The notes under the pieces: model-generated | What the model was told of the DNA's origin: nothing | The model's input: the letters and a program-made list of their open reading frames with translations, nothing else | The model's database searches: none | Translations under genes and position numbers: made by a program | Shown: piece after piece, positions 1 through 10,571 of the stretch | Numbering within the stretch: the first letter of the stretch is position 1 | How the letters are laid out: every line of letters starts with the position of its first letter | Source of the DNA: Anas platyrhynchos | Lineage: Eukaryota; Chordata; Aves; Anseriformes; Anatidae | Direction of reading: 5' to 3' | Length of the DNA: 64,000 nucleotides | NCBI RefSeq assembly: GCF_047663525.1 | Contig: NC_092606.1 | Span: forward strand, 4,400,501-4,464,500

Positions 1-11
1 CGGGTGCCCAC

Positions 12-125
12 CTTCTCGCTGGCCGAGAACGGAGACCCGGGGCTGGTGGGGGTTCCCGGCTCAGAGTCATCTTCATCCTCCAGGACTTTATCCAGGTACC
101 CTATGGCCTCCTCTTCCTCCTCCAT
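12..125 (-). CDS. ABR: ABR alternative first coding exon (short-isoform N-terminus)
   Basis: Read on the minus strand, an ATG at 125 opens 38 codons starting MEEEEEAIGYLDKVLEDEDD and ending in ASEK, followed by a donor GTGGGC at 11-6. The acidic start matches, from recall, the N-terminus of a shorter human ABR isoform whose first exon bypasses the MEPLSHRG exons. The exon ends in phase 0, the same phase in which the shared exon at 2654-2838 ends, so both can join the same downstream ABR exon, which lies left of the window. ABR is a cytosolic and synaptic regulator with a DH-PH RhoGEF unit, a C2 domain and a RacGAP domain. None of those domains is in this exon, so only the N-terminal tail differs. 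The transcription start and 5' UTR length are not visible. The avian exon is a few codons shorter than the human one as recalled. Confidence 0.82.
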
Positions 126-210
126 GGCCTGCCGGGCACCGTTGGGGTCGCACGGGGGGACCCCACAAGGCTATGGCTGGGAAAGCTTACGCGGCTGAGC
201 CAGCCCGGCC

Positions 211-219
211 TGACTCAGC
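211..219. promoter_or_regulatory. AP-1 / MARE-like site TGACTCAGC upstream of the ABR short-isoform exon
   Basis: The sequence TGACTCAGC lies 86 bp upstream, in gene orientation, of the ABR start codon at 125. It is a perfect AP-1 core with one MAF-type extension. Binding is inferred from the motif only. Confidence 0.35.
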
Positions 220-2128
220 CCTGGACGCCGGCCACAGCTTCGGGATGAAAGGAGCCATTATGGGATCCCCGGTGCTCCCTCCTGCCCCGTCGGCCCCTTT
301 GCGAGGCGCTCCTTGGGCAGCGGCACGGCCGCCCGAGCACGACGACGAGGACGGTGGGACCACCAGAGCTGGGGGCTGAGGGGGTGCCGAGCTCTGCCCA
401 CCAGGCCAACGCTTGTTTTTTTTTTTGGGGTGGGGGGGCTGCCGGCGGTGTAGGGCCGCTGCCCGCCGTGCCGCGCTGCTCGCAGCCAGCCCCGCCGCTC
501 CGCCCTGCGCTCTCGCTACAGGAAATGCACGTCGCGGCGCTGGAGGTGGGGCTGCTCCGCGCTCTGGTCAAGGCTGGGGCGCAGCAGCCCTCCGCCCGCT
601 TGTTTTTTGTTTTTTGGTGGTTTTTTTTGGAGTTATGTAGTGCTGGGCAGCGGGGGAAGGCATTGAGTTGGGGGCACCCCCATAGAGAGGGGGTCTCCCC
701 ACCGTGCTGCTGCCTCCATCCGGACCCCCCCGTGGCCTCCCCACGTTTGCCAGGCGGCGTCATGAGTGATGGGAGAGATCCCATCCCATCTGGGGTCCCC
801 ATGGTCCCCCCCAAGCAAGGAAAGAGCCGGACCATGGGGTCTTCCATCACCCCTAAGGGCAGCAGCAGGGATCGGGTCCCATAAGGGCACCTGGACCCCC
901 AACCTCAGCCCCTCCTCCCCCCAGAAAAAGGGTCCTCAACCCCTCCCTGCTCAGCAGGGAAATGCTGCTGCTGCATGGCGCTTCCCAGAGCGCCCACGTT
1001 GCGCCCAGTGGGGACCAGCACCCGGCTGCTGCCCCGGCCCCAACGGCTCTGCGGGGCCTCATGGGTGCTGCCAGATGGGGCAAGGAGATGTGGACATCTG
1101 CACGAGCTAACGCAAGAGCCGTTTCAGCTGTTTTCCCCCTCTCCTCAGCAGCAAAAGGGGAACCAGCAGCTGCTCAGTCCCTACAAGCCGCTCACCTCCC
1201 CGCTCTTCTCAAAACCTGTAACAAACCCCACGGTGCAGCTCAGAATTTGCACGTTTTTAGTAGGACACGGACACCGGATGACCAGAGCAGCCACCCTCAG
1301 CACCAAACCCAGCAACACCCAAGCCAAGGCTGGGCCGCCACCCTGCGCTGTGACCACAGCCCCTGCCAGGATGCTCAGGGCTGTGGGTGGGACGGGCTGG
1401 TCCCCACGCAGGGCTGGGGGGCTCCAGGTTCAGCCTCAGAAGCACCTGAGAGGAGACACCCTGCCCCAATCCTGCCAGCAAAATTTCAGGTGCCAGCACC
1501 CAAAGGGCACTCCCCTGAGCCCTAACCCAAGCAGCTGCAGATAAAGAGATCAGAGGCAGAGCCGGCGCTGAGCTCTAAAGCTCCCAATCCTGTTAGCGCT
1601 GGGCCAGTGCTGAGCCGAGACGGCCACTTGAGACCGCCTGCATCCCCCAGGGCCACCCACCACCCCGCTGCCCCCCCCAGGACCATCCTGCCAGGGTCAA
1701 GACCCCCTTGTGAGCAGGGTGCCGGGGCGGTGGGTTGCCTCAATTCCCTGCTGCGGGACCAGGGGACCGTGCCCGGGGTCACGGCAGCTTGGAGTGGGGT
1801 GGTGGGACCCCCAGGAGAGCCCCGCGGGACCCCCATAGGGCTGGGCGCCGAGGATGCTGCGCAGCACCCTTGGGGGAGGAAGCCACACCTCTGCGCTCCT
1901 CCGCCTCAACATCCGGGTTAAGGCCTTAACTCCTTCCACGGCAAAAACCTCCACATTTTCCACACTGCCTCCTCCCGTGCCCCTGCCGTGCCACAGACCC
2001 CCCCTGACAGCCTGGGTGCTCCCCCCGAGCAGCCCCTGTGCCGGGGAGCAGAAGCACCCAGTGACAGCAGCCCCCGTGTCTCCGGGACAGCACGGCACCC
2101 CCTGGGCTTTAGGGAAAATTTGATTCTG

Positions 2129-2168
2129 GAAAAAAATAAAATAAAAATAATAATAATAAAAAAAAATC
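2129..2168. repeat. A-rich (AAT)n simple repeat
   Basis: A run of A with interspersed T (AAAATAAAATAAAAATAATAATAATAAA type) sits inside very GC-rich DNA. It could be a decayed poly(A) tail of a retroelement or a plain microsatellite. No retroelement body was recognised beside it. Confidence 0.6.
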
Positions 2169-2653
2169 TCATTTTCCGCTTTTAATTTCCCACTCCGAAG
2201 CTCTCCAAGCTCCCCTCCTTGGGAAGAGGATGGATAAAACCCCGGTGGCTCGGCGAGGATGCTGGGGTAAGAGCCCAAGGAGTTAAATCTAAGTTTCCCT
2301 GCAAAGAGGAGGGGACGGACACGGTGTCCCTCTGCAGCTGGCAGGGTGTCCCCAAGTGCCGCTAGATGGAGCCGGCAGCGTGGCTGTGCCTTGTCCCAAG
2401 CCTCCCAAAAAAAGAGGGGCAGGGGACAGGGGGGTCCCAGCACCCTCAGGCTGGGCTCCAGCACCCAGAGCCACCGACACGTCCCATGGATGGACGCAGC
2501 CCCATCCCAAACAGCATCCAGACAAGGAACCGGCTTTGGGAAGCAGAGGGGACATCCACCGAGGTCACAGCACCACCAGACTGTCACCAACACCGCAAAT
2601 CCCTCCAGCCGGGCACCCCCAGCCCCGAATTTCGCAGCCCCCAGCCCACCTAC

Positions 2654-2838
2654 CCCGGTGCCGAGGCCGTCGGTGGGTGTGGGTGAGACGCCGTCGCCGC
2701 TGTCCTGGCCCCGGGCGCTGAGCTGGGGGGACATGGTGGGCGACTCGTCGATGTAGGGCATGGTTTCCGAGCCCTCCGGCAGTGCCTTGGGCTCCTCGTT
2801 GCCCTCGGCATCGTAGTCATCTGCACCATAGTTGAAAT
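2654..2838 (-). CDS. ABR: ABR shared second coding exon
   Basis: On the minus strand the acceptor TGGCAG ends at 2839 and the exon runs to a GTAGGT donor at 2653-2648. After two bases that finish a split codon it encodes 61 residues beginning [15 protein letters not shown] and containing [20 protein letters not shown], ending [11 protein letters not shown]. This closely follows human ABR just after its MEPLSHRG exon. In ABR this acidic, serine/proline-rich stretch precedes the DH domain, and the PYIDESP core has a counterpart (PYIDDSP) in BCR. The exon starts in phase 1, so it can take the single overhanging base from either upstream first exon (7129-7189 gives Asn, 14596-14953 gives Asp). 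It ends in phase 0. Length is 185 nt. Identification is secure. Confidence 0.95.
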
Positions 2839-5800
2839 CTGCCAGAGGAAGAGAAGATGGGGGGTGAGCATCCCGGAGATGCCGCCTACCAGCAGGCTCA
2901 AGGCCGGTGCCAGGGGGGGGACAAGGACACCAGGGGAAGCCTCTCACCATGCTGATAGTGGCCGTGCACCGAGCTGTAATTACCCAGGGACTAACGAGCC
3001 CGTTTCCAACACGTGGGGCCGTGCGGGGACACGCACACCCCCGCAGGGCAGGCAGGGCATGTTGCGGGCACCCTCCCCTGCCTCTGCATAATTCATGGTG
3101 CCGGGAAGCCGCAGGCCTCGTCTGTGTGGGGGCAGCTGCTCCTGCAGACACCCCTCATCAGCAGCAAAATGCCCTCCTCACCGGCCCTGGGGGGGGGGGG
3201 TGATGGAGCCGGGCTGGCAGCCGCCATCCTCCCCATCCCCTGCCCAGAGCAGTGCCAGGCCCATAGGGGCTGCAGGGGGGACATCACACCAGGCCCAGGG
3301 GGGGCAGTGAGGGCATGTGGCCACCCCACCAGGAAAAAGGGGATGGCGGCAGGTGTGGCAGCGATGCCGACGTGCCACAAACCCCGCTGAGGTGACGCAG
3401 GGGGGCTGCTGCAGGCCAAGGAGGCCTCGCGCTGCCCCACGGCCCTGGGTGCAGCCACATTGGGGGCCCGGAGCCCTCGGCAGGGTGTGGGGAAGGAAAT
3501 GGGGAGCCGGGAGCAGCCGAGGGGGAGTTAGGGGGGTGCAGGGCCTGCGGCGGGGCCGGGGGCGCAGCGGGGGCCGGGGGGGCCTCCTAACCCGTTCCCA
3601 TGGAAACGGCGGCGGCGAGAGGCGGCTGCAGCAGCCCCGAGATGCTGACAAAGGCGAGGGGGAAGGGAGCCCGGCTGCGGCACAGGCGGCCATGGGGTGC
3701 AGCTGGCACCCCACACACAGCCCCACAGCCCCCAGCCCGGCCCCAAGATGTCCCCTCGCACCCTGCCCGGGTGTCCCCTCAGCCCAGACCCCCACACGTA
3801 TGGGGCGTGTGGCCTGCACCCAGCCCCGAGCAAACCCTGTGCTGCCGCCGCTTCACCCCGCCGAGGAGTCCCCAGCTCCCAGCGGTGTTGCTCATCGCAT
3901 TAATATTGCACTCAGCTTAATGTTTAAAGTGGATAAATCTGTAAATCAAGGAGTGCTGTGAAGCTGGCAGCCCTACAGGTGCTGGCAGGATGATGGGAAC
4001 CTCTCCTGCACCTCAGGGCAGGATGGAGGAGAGCCCCAACACCGCCCAGGTGTGTCCCCTCTCTGCCAGGACAGCCCAACTGCTCTCAGGCCTCTCCTCG
4101 TTAGCAATTAGCACCTAATGAGCATCCCCCTGAGGCCTATCACCATCACCCTGCGGGGGCAGGTGGCCTTGCCATGGTGGGCAAAGCTGAAGGTTACCCC
4201 CCCCAAAAAAAAAAAATCAGAGCATGGATGGGGGAACCCCAAGCTCCTGTTGACCAGGGCCAAGCTCCTCATCTCCAGGCTGATGCGCAGCCCGGCACCC
4301 GAGCCTGTGCCATCCACCCCAGCATCCATCGACAGCGATGTGGGGACAACCGAGGCCACGCCGGCCCTGCCAAAGCCACCACCTCCACTCAGCCCCCATG
4401 CCAGGAAGGGGGCAGGCAGCCAGCAGCGGCCAGAGAAGCCCATGCTGAGCCCAGCACCAGCACCGGAGGGGACCTGGCCACCTCCCCGCCCCACTGCCAG
4501 GCTTGGGAGCAGCTCGGGTAACGAGGAACGGTTTTAATGAGGCGGCTGGGGACCTTGCCACCTGCCAGAGGTGACACTGGCAACGGTGCAAGGGGAGGAG
4601 GTGGTGGCGATGGCATGGAGGCACAGAAGGGGAAGGGCCCAGCAGGAACAACCCCAGCTCTCAAGCCCCCAGCCTGACCAGGTTCATACTGTGCAGCCCC
4701 GTGCCCACCCAGGGGCACACGTCCCCATGGCTGTGGTCCCAGGTGTGCCCCAAAATGTGCCACCTCCTGGCACAACCCCACTGGCTGAGCCATGGCCACA
4801 TGTCATTGACCGGGCTCTCCCACAGGGAGGACAGGCAGAGGTCTCTCACCTTGTCCTGCAAGCAGGGAACACCCTGACCTCCTCAAAGCCTCTGGAGAAA
4901 AGCCCCCGGTGCCCACGGAGCAGGAGTGGCTCCATCACTGCAATCCCTCCCAGGGCAGGCAGATGCAAGCCAGGATGTGCTGCAGGCAGAGACCTGCAGG
5001 GAAGTGCCATCGCTTGGCACACACACCTGTGCCCGATGCCACCAAGGGAGGGGGACCCTGCTCATGCCCAGGGGACACAGGGAGTCCATCCCCTGCACCT
5101 CCCTGCCTGCAGGGCTCAGCAAACCCAAATCTCGCTGCCTCTCTCCTCCCCCCGCAGCTGCATTGCCCCTGCAGCCTGTTCTTGTGCCCATGCCAAACCC
5201 AGAGCTATTTTTGCGCCAGGCACCCTGGTTTTCGCAGCAGTGGCAACCCTCCCGCTCCACCCAAGGCATGGGGACAGAGGAGCAGAGGGAGCCTGGCCCA
5301 GGGGAGCCACCTCGGAGCCCTGCACCCAAAGCAGCCCCTGGCCCAGGCTCCCCCCGCAGCGCTGCAGACCCCAGCCCCAAATACACCGAGGGACGGCGGC
5401 ACTAACGGGGGTCCCCCAGGCTGGCACACGGCCCCGGAGCGCAGCAGGACCAGGAACACCTCCCCAAAAAGAAAAATCACATTTCAGCTCTGCCACCCAA
5501 GCCAATGCCAGCGAGATGATGCTCGAGAGGGAGCGCAGCCAAGGGCGGCCACCAGCTCCTCCCCAGCGCAGGCAGGTGACAGCTCTGTCACAGCGGCACA
5601 GGGTGGCATTTTCTTCGCTTTCCCAGCTGGGCACAAGCTGCTTCCAGGGCTCTGCACACCTCAACGCTCGCCCGCCTCATTTCCACAGGAGAAGTTCAGC
5701 ATCCACACGGGGAGTGTGGGGGGGGGGGGAGCGGATTTTGCTATTCCCAGCCTGCAAGCTTTGGGAAAACGCCACATTTTTACCGGGGCTGGGTGAAAAT

Positions 5801-7128
5801 TCACCATGACAACAGGGATGCGTGAGCTGGCCTCAGACCTGCCTCCACGGGCCTCGACACAAACAGCATCTCCTCCGCACCCTGCGCTGCCTCCTCCCCA
5901 CCGCCGCAGCATCTCGGGGGGCTCAGGAGCCCGGCACGGCACGGGCACCGCTCCCAAGTGCCCCCATCCCCTGGGCACAAAGGTCTCCGGAGCTGGGTGC
6001 CCAGGAGGATGGCACGGCTGGGCACCATGGGCTCTGCAGGGAGGCTGCTGCTGGGAGAAAGGAGCGTGCGGAGGCTGGGTCTGGATGCAGCCTCCAGGCT
6101 CCAGCCTGGCTGTCCCCACAAGCTGGCAGGAGTGTCTGCTTTAGGGGCTTGAGGATGGAAAACTCTGAGGGGGGGCTCAGCCCCATGCATCACACACAAC
6201 CCCCCCACCTCCCCGACCAACCCCAGCTCCAGGTTTGTGGGCACAGCAGATTCCTAATTCTGGGTGCCGTGCCCTCTTCCTGCACATCCCCATCACCCCC
6301 GTTCCCCATGAAAACCTGCCCCACAAGCACCGGGCTCCAAGCCCAGCCACTTCCCAGCAAACACCCTAATGGGAATTCACACCCTGCAATCCACCCACGG
6401 GTGCACCCAGGCAGTTCAGTGCACCCCAAACAAGCAGCAAGGACCCTGTAATGAGCCCCCCCACCTCCTAGCCGTGTCCCAGGCTCCCTCGGATGCTGCC
6501 GAGCCAGCCAGCCTGCGCCAGGTGCCCCGGGACCAGCACCGTGGGGGGCTCGTTCCCCCTGCACCACGTCCCAGCTGCCCATCCAGGGGACCAGGAGGGA
6601 TTTCCACCCCCGGTGCTGCTGCATCCCCCCCAGCTGCCAGCCCTCGGGTCCCAGCACCATGGGACCGCTTTTCTGCAGCACCCTCAGCGCCGTGCCTGCT
6701 AAAAATCACTGCTGGGGGAGAGGAGACGTCCCGAAGCCACAGAGGGAGGGAGACAGAACCAGCACCCCCCATCCCCAACCCCTCCGTGGGGTCCCCAAGC
6801 ACCTCATGGGCAGAACGAGCTGTCACTCCGCTCCGGCACCCGTGCACCCCACCACACCAGTGCCACCGCCACCCAGCCCACCCGTGCAGCCCCTCGCAGC
6901 AGGCACAGGGTCCCCCGCACCCACCCCGGAGAGCACTGCCATGGCGTGCGGGATGCTCGGGGAGGGGGCAGCGCGGCCCCCGCCAGCATCACCTGCCCCC
7001 TGCCCGCCTTGGGCTCCGCATCGCCGGCGCAGCACTCGTCCCCAGCGCCACGCAGCGTCACCCAACAGGTAAAGGGGAGGGGGACCCGCCGCCCCGAGCC
7101 CTCCCGGCCCCCCTCCCGGGGCACGTAC
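2839..7128. other. ABR intron between standard first exon and second exon
   Basis: GC-rich intronic sequence. Long overlapping frames are present on both strands, but none shows a recognisable domain or conserved splice structure. The one feature that stands out is a short AT-rich, homeodomain-site-rich island at 3893-3960. Confidence 0.65.
3893..3960. promoter_or_regulatory. AT-rich island with homeodomain-like sites in an ABR intron
   Basis: A sharply AT-rich 70-bp patch inside GC-rich intron carries CATTAATAT, TTAATG and two TAAATC-type words, a pattern common in conserved enhancers. Enhancer status is inference, and conservation could not be measured. Confidence 0.25.
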
Positions 7129-7189
7129 TGCTGTAGAGGGTGTCGATCCAGGAGAGCCGCGGCAGGCCGCGGTGGCTCAGTGGCTCCAT
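7129..7189 (-). CDS. ABR: ABR standard first coding exon (MEPLSHRG N-terminus)
   Basis: On the minus strand the ATG at 7189 opens [20 protein letters not shown], apparently identical to the N-terminus of the long human ABR isoform, followed by one base and a GTACGT donor at 7128-7123. The overhanging A joins AT at 2838-2837 to give Asn, producing ...[13 protein letters not shown], the expected human-like junction. The 20 residues carry no known domain. The exon sits in a CpG-rich, GC-box-rich setting. The upstream stop or transcription start cannot be fixed, so the 5' UTR boundary is open. Exact peptide conservation plus splice-phase agreement make this call strong. Confidence 0.95.
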
Positions 7190-7290
7190 GCTCGGCGCTC
7201 AGCTCCGCCAGCAGCCGGCTCGCATCGCACAACAAAGGCGGCGAGGGCGGGAGGCGGGGGGCCGCGGGCCCAGGCGGGGGGCTGGCTGGG
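7190..7290 (-). promoter_or_regulatory. ABR: CpG-rich promoter / 5' UTR of the standard ABR transcript
   Basis: The 100 bp upstream of the ATG at 7189 are very GC- and CpG-rich, with GGGAGGCGGGGGGC-type GC boxes at about 7248-7262 and no TATA box, as expected for a housekeeping-type promoter. The transcription start is inferred. Confidence 0.5.
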
Positions 7291-8337
7291 AGAAGGGGGC
7301 ACACGGCCGCCTGCCCGGCAGCACCCTGCCTCTTCTGCCAGGGGCACCCAAGGAAGGAGGTGCTGGCTGGCAATGGCAGCGCGTCCCGCCTCCCGCCTCT
7401 GCCTCGGTTGGGGGGGAGCAGAGCCCAGCGTCCCCCGCACCACGCAGCCACGCCAGCCCCCCGCGGTGCCTGGGGACGGGGAGGTGGGGACGGTGGCAGC
7501 GTGGGCATTGGGGTGTGGGGGTCCCCAGACTGCCCCGGTAGCACTGGGGGGTAAAGGGGCTCCCGGTTGTGCCACTGCCACTGCTACCGCCCCCTCCCTG
7601 ACCTCATTCTCATCCCTTTCCTATGCCCTAGGGATGCCCAGGCAGTGCCCCTACCCAGAGAAACCTCACCAGGTGCTGGCGGTGGATGCAAAGCACGCAG
7701 ACCCCTCCCGGTGCCACTCCCCAGGAGGAGCCAGCACCCGGGGAGCCCCCTGTGCCCCCACAAAGGGCTCAGCTCTGGGGCAGGCAGGGGTTAAATTGCC
7801 CTCCCCATCTGCTTGTAGCCAAAGGAAATAATATAAAGTGCCAGAGTCATCAACGCTGATGTATCAGGAGCCAGCCAAGCATTCTGGCTGCCCCCCACCC
7901 CGAGCAGGGGGTGCGAGCAGCATCCTGAGCCACTGCCCTCGGCCACATCCTGCCCTGCTCAGGGATGGGCTTGGACCCGGTGCCAGGGCCAGATGGGAGC
8001 CGTGCGGGAGGGCTGATGTGCAGGAGGGACGATGCTCCACCGGCACGCGGGGAAGGCAGAGCACCAGGGCGTGAAGTGCCAGGACATGGGGGGTGGGGGC
8101 ACCGGCAGCTGCCATGCCTGGAAAACCCAGGAGGGGTTGGGGGGGACACTGCCCCCAGGGATGCTGCAGCCCTTGGAGGTGGTTGATGCATTTTGGGGGA
8201 GCGCAGCTTGGTGCTGCCACCAGCACCCGGTGCTGCTTGGGTGCACCCCTGCTCCCTCAGAGGGACACATCCAGCCTGAGGGCCCTATCCAGCCCTGGCA
8301 GGACCCCCCCCTCCACCTAAACCCCAGCCCCCAGCCG

Positions 8338-8360
8338 TGAGTCAGCGCACGCTGAGTCAG
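8338..8360. promoter_or_regulatory. Paired MARE / AP-1-like sites
   Basis: TGAGTCAGC (8338-8346) is followed after four bases by GCTGAGTCAG (8351-8360). Each is an AP-1 core with a MAF-type flank. Two such sites this close are typical of small-MAF/NF-E2 or AP-1 enhancers. Function is inferred from the motif. Confidence 0.4.
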
Positions 8361-8659
8361 GGCAGGAGGTGCTGCCACCCCCCACCCCTCACACCCCACT
8401 CCTGGGCACCTTGGGGAGCCCCAGCGCAGGATGCCACCGGGCTCTGGTGCTCCCTTTGTCCCCACGGTGCCAAGGGGTGGCCATGGGGTGACAGTCCCCA
8501 GGCAGCACGCCCCATGCAGGGCACAGCGGGTGCGTTTGCCACTCTGTCTCTGCCAGCCCCCATTTGCACCAGCCCAGGCTCTGGCTTGCCCCCAGCCCCC
8601 CAGCCCTGGCGGCACCCTCAGAGCCCACGCAGCAAGAGCCAGCACCGAGGCTGGGGATG

Positions 8660-8701
8660 AAGGAAGGAGGAGGAGGAGGAGGAAGAGGAGAAGAAGGAGG
8701 C
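8660..8701. repeat. (GGA)n purine microsatellite
   Basis: An imperfect GGA/GAA run within ABR intronic sequence. The complementary strand reads as serine-rich frames, which are spurious. Confidence 0.8.
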
Positions 8702-9569
8702 GGCAGCAGCTGCTGGGGCTGCAGCAGGGAGCACGCGTGCAGCCAAACCAGGGCCCGGCTGCACGGAGCGGCCAGGAAGGCGCCGGTGGTGGGGCTGAGT
8801 GCAGGCATCCCCTGCTCGTGGCAGGAAATCGAGCACAGGAGCAGCAGCGCCGGCCCGGGGCCCTCTGCAGCAGCTGCAGCACCAGCACAGCCCCTGCAGC
8901 TGCAGAGCAGAGAGGGGGCAGGCAGCTCCCAGCCCCCCCTGGCACAGCGGGGTGGCCGTGCTTGGTGAATCACCCCATCAGCAGGAGGGTGAGGGAAGCC
9001 CCTGCCTCCCCGAGCAGCTCTGGGAGGGCCAAGAGAATCTCCCCTGAAGTGGGAGCACCCCGGTGTCCCCTGCGATGAGCCAGCGGTGTCAGCAGCAAGC
9101 CCAGAGATGCTCAGGGAGGGAGGTGAGGGCACGGCACAGGTCTGCTGGCAGGGCAGGAGCTGTTTGGAGGCCACATGCAATCATCCCATGGACTTGGGGT
9201 GAAGGGAACCCCCTGCGTGCACCACGCACCCATCCCACAGCTGTCCCCATGCCAGCACCGACGGCTGCGCACAGCAAACCCAGGTCCTTTGCACGGCCTG
9301 GAGCAAAGAGCGGCACCAAAGCCCTCTGTTCGATTACTTTCTTTTCATCCTCTTTTCACCTCTTCAAGCAAGCAAACAACAACACAACCCTGATCGGCAG
9401 CTCCAGCCCACAGGGCACCAGCACCTGGACACCCAGCACCCAGGGCAGGCGGTGGCACAGCCACTCCAGCACCCTGAGCGCCCCTGCCCATGGCTCCAAC
9501 CACAACGCATCCCTCAGAACCGGGAGCATCCTCACAGCGAGAGCCAAGGCGAGGGGGTGGCTGGATCCC

Positions 9570-9588
9570 CACCACCACCACCACCACC
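9570..9588. repeat. (ACC)n microsatellite
   Basis: About six perfect ACC units in the ABR intron. In one frame it would read as a histidine run, but no gene supports this. Confidence 0.8.
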
Positions 9589-10557
9589 CTCCGACCTCGT
9601 GCAGCCTGCCGGGTGGCTTGCTGCTCGCCTGGCATCTGCTGCGCCACGGCCGGGCAGCCCACGCGCTGCTATTTCTGGGCTCTTGTGCAAGAGGCTCCTC
9701 CGGCTGCAGCTGCACAGCCCCGGGATGCTGGCTGGGAGACGGGCACCCCGGGCAGCATCGCACCCTGCTCCAGGTGGGAATCAACGGGGATGACCCCCAG
9801 CCCCTAACCGAGGAGCACGGTGCCAAGGGGAGCGCAGGGCAGCTGCCTGCGGCATCCGGGAGCCCGTGAGGTGCTCGCCCAGCCCATGCTGGAACAAGGT
9901 TTCCGCAGGGACAGCAGCACAGCACCAAGCCCCATAGGGAGCAGCGGCTGGGAGGCAGCAAAACAACACCAGTGAGTCCATGGGGACAGTTCTGGGAAGC
10001 CACTGACAGTAGAGGATGGCGCCTCCTGAGCAAATGACACTCCCAGGGCTCCTGCAGAGCCTGTTCCCTCAGCCCGACATGGGATTTTTTCCTGCTCCAG
10101 GCAGGCAGGAACAGGCAAACCCGAGGAGTGTCACCGCGGCGGTGCAGAGACCTGCTGGCACCACGCTCCCACAGCCACGTGTCCTCACGCCACCAGCTCA
10201 TGCCCTCCTCTGACACAATTTCCTGGCTGGGAGAGGGAAAACAGCACCGGGCACGGGGAACACCCAGCCAAAACCAGGGCAAGCGGGGCTGGAGGAGCCC
10301 CAGCACCATCCCTGGGGGGGGCTGCAAAGGAGAAGGAAGAGGAGGCGGTTAGCAGGATCCAGATTAAAACCGCCCAGGAAGAAAGCACCCATCCTGAGCA
10401 CAAAGGTCTCCCCGTGTGCCAGACCTCGCCGCGATCCCTGAACTTTGCAGCTGCGCCTTATCGCCAGGCAGATCTGCAGGCACCCTCCTTCTCCGCTCAG
10501 CCCCGGGCCAAGCTCGGCTCCTGAACCAAATCCAAGGGAGCCGTCCCTGCTGCTCAT

Positions 10558-10571
10558 CTGCATATGCAAAT
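10558..10571. promoter_or_regulatory. Octamer / MORE-like POU site
   Basis: The word CTGCATATGCAAAT contains a perfect ATGCAAAT octamer (10564-10571) overlapping the palindrome TGCATATGCA, close to the MORE dimer site used by OCT proteins. A GATA-type TGATAAAG lies about 20 bp downstream. It sits in an ABR intron. POU binding is inference. Confidence 0.35.

Larger units (their letters stand above)
126..2653. other. ABR intron / upstream flank of the short-isoform exon
   Basis: No coding exon is supported here. Many long GC-rich reading frames cross it in several frames without recognisable protein similarity. It should contain the promoter and 5' UTR of the 12-125 exon and intronic sequence of the longer ABR transcripts. 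It includes a T run at about 415-426, a MARE/AP-1-like site at 211-219 and an A/T-rich simple repeat at about 2129-2168. Confidence 0.6.

Noticed and set aside
1697-3151. 484-codon minus-strand open frame
   Set aside because: It is the ABR exon at 2654-2838 extended into both introns. Only that part resembles a protein, and it has proper splice sites at each end.
4571-5809. 412-codon plus-strand open frame
   Set aside because: GC-rich intron of ABR with overlapping open frames on other frames and strands. The composition is repetitive Pro/Ala/Arg/Gln and shows no domain.
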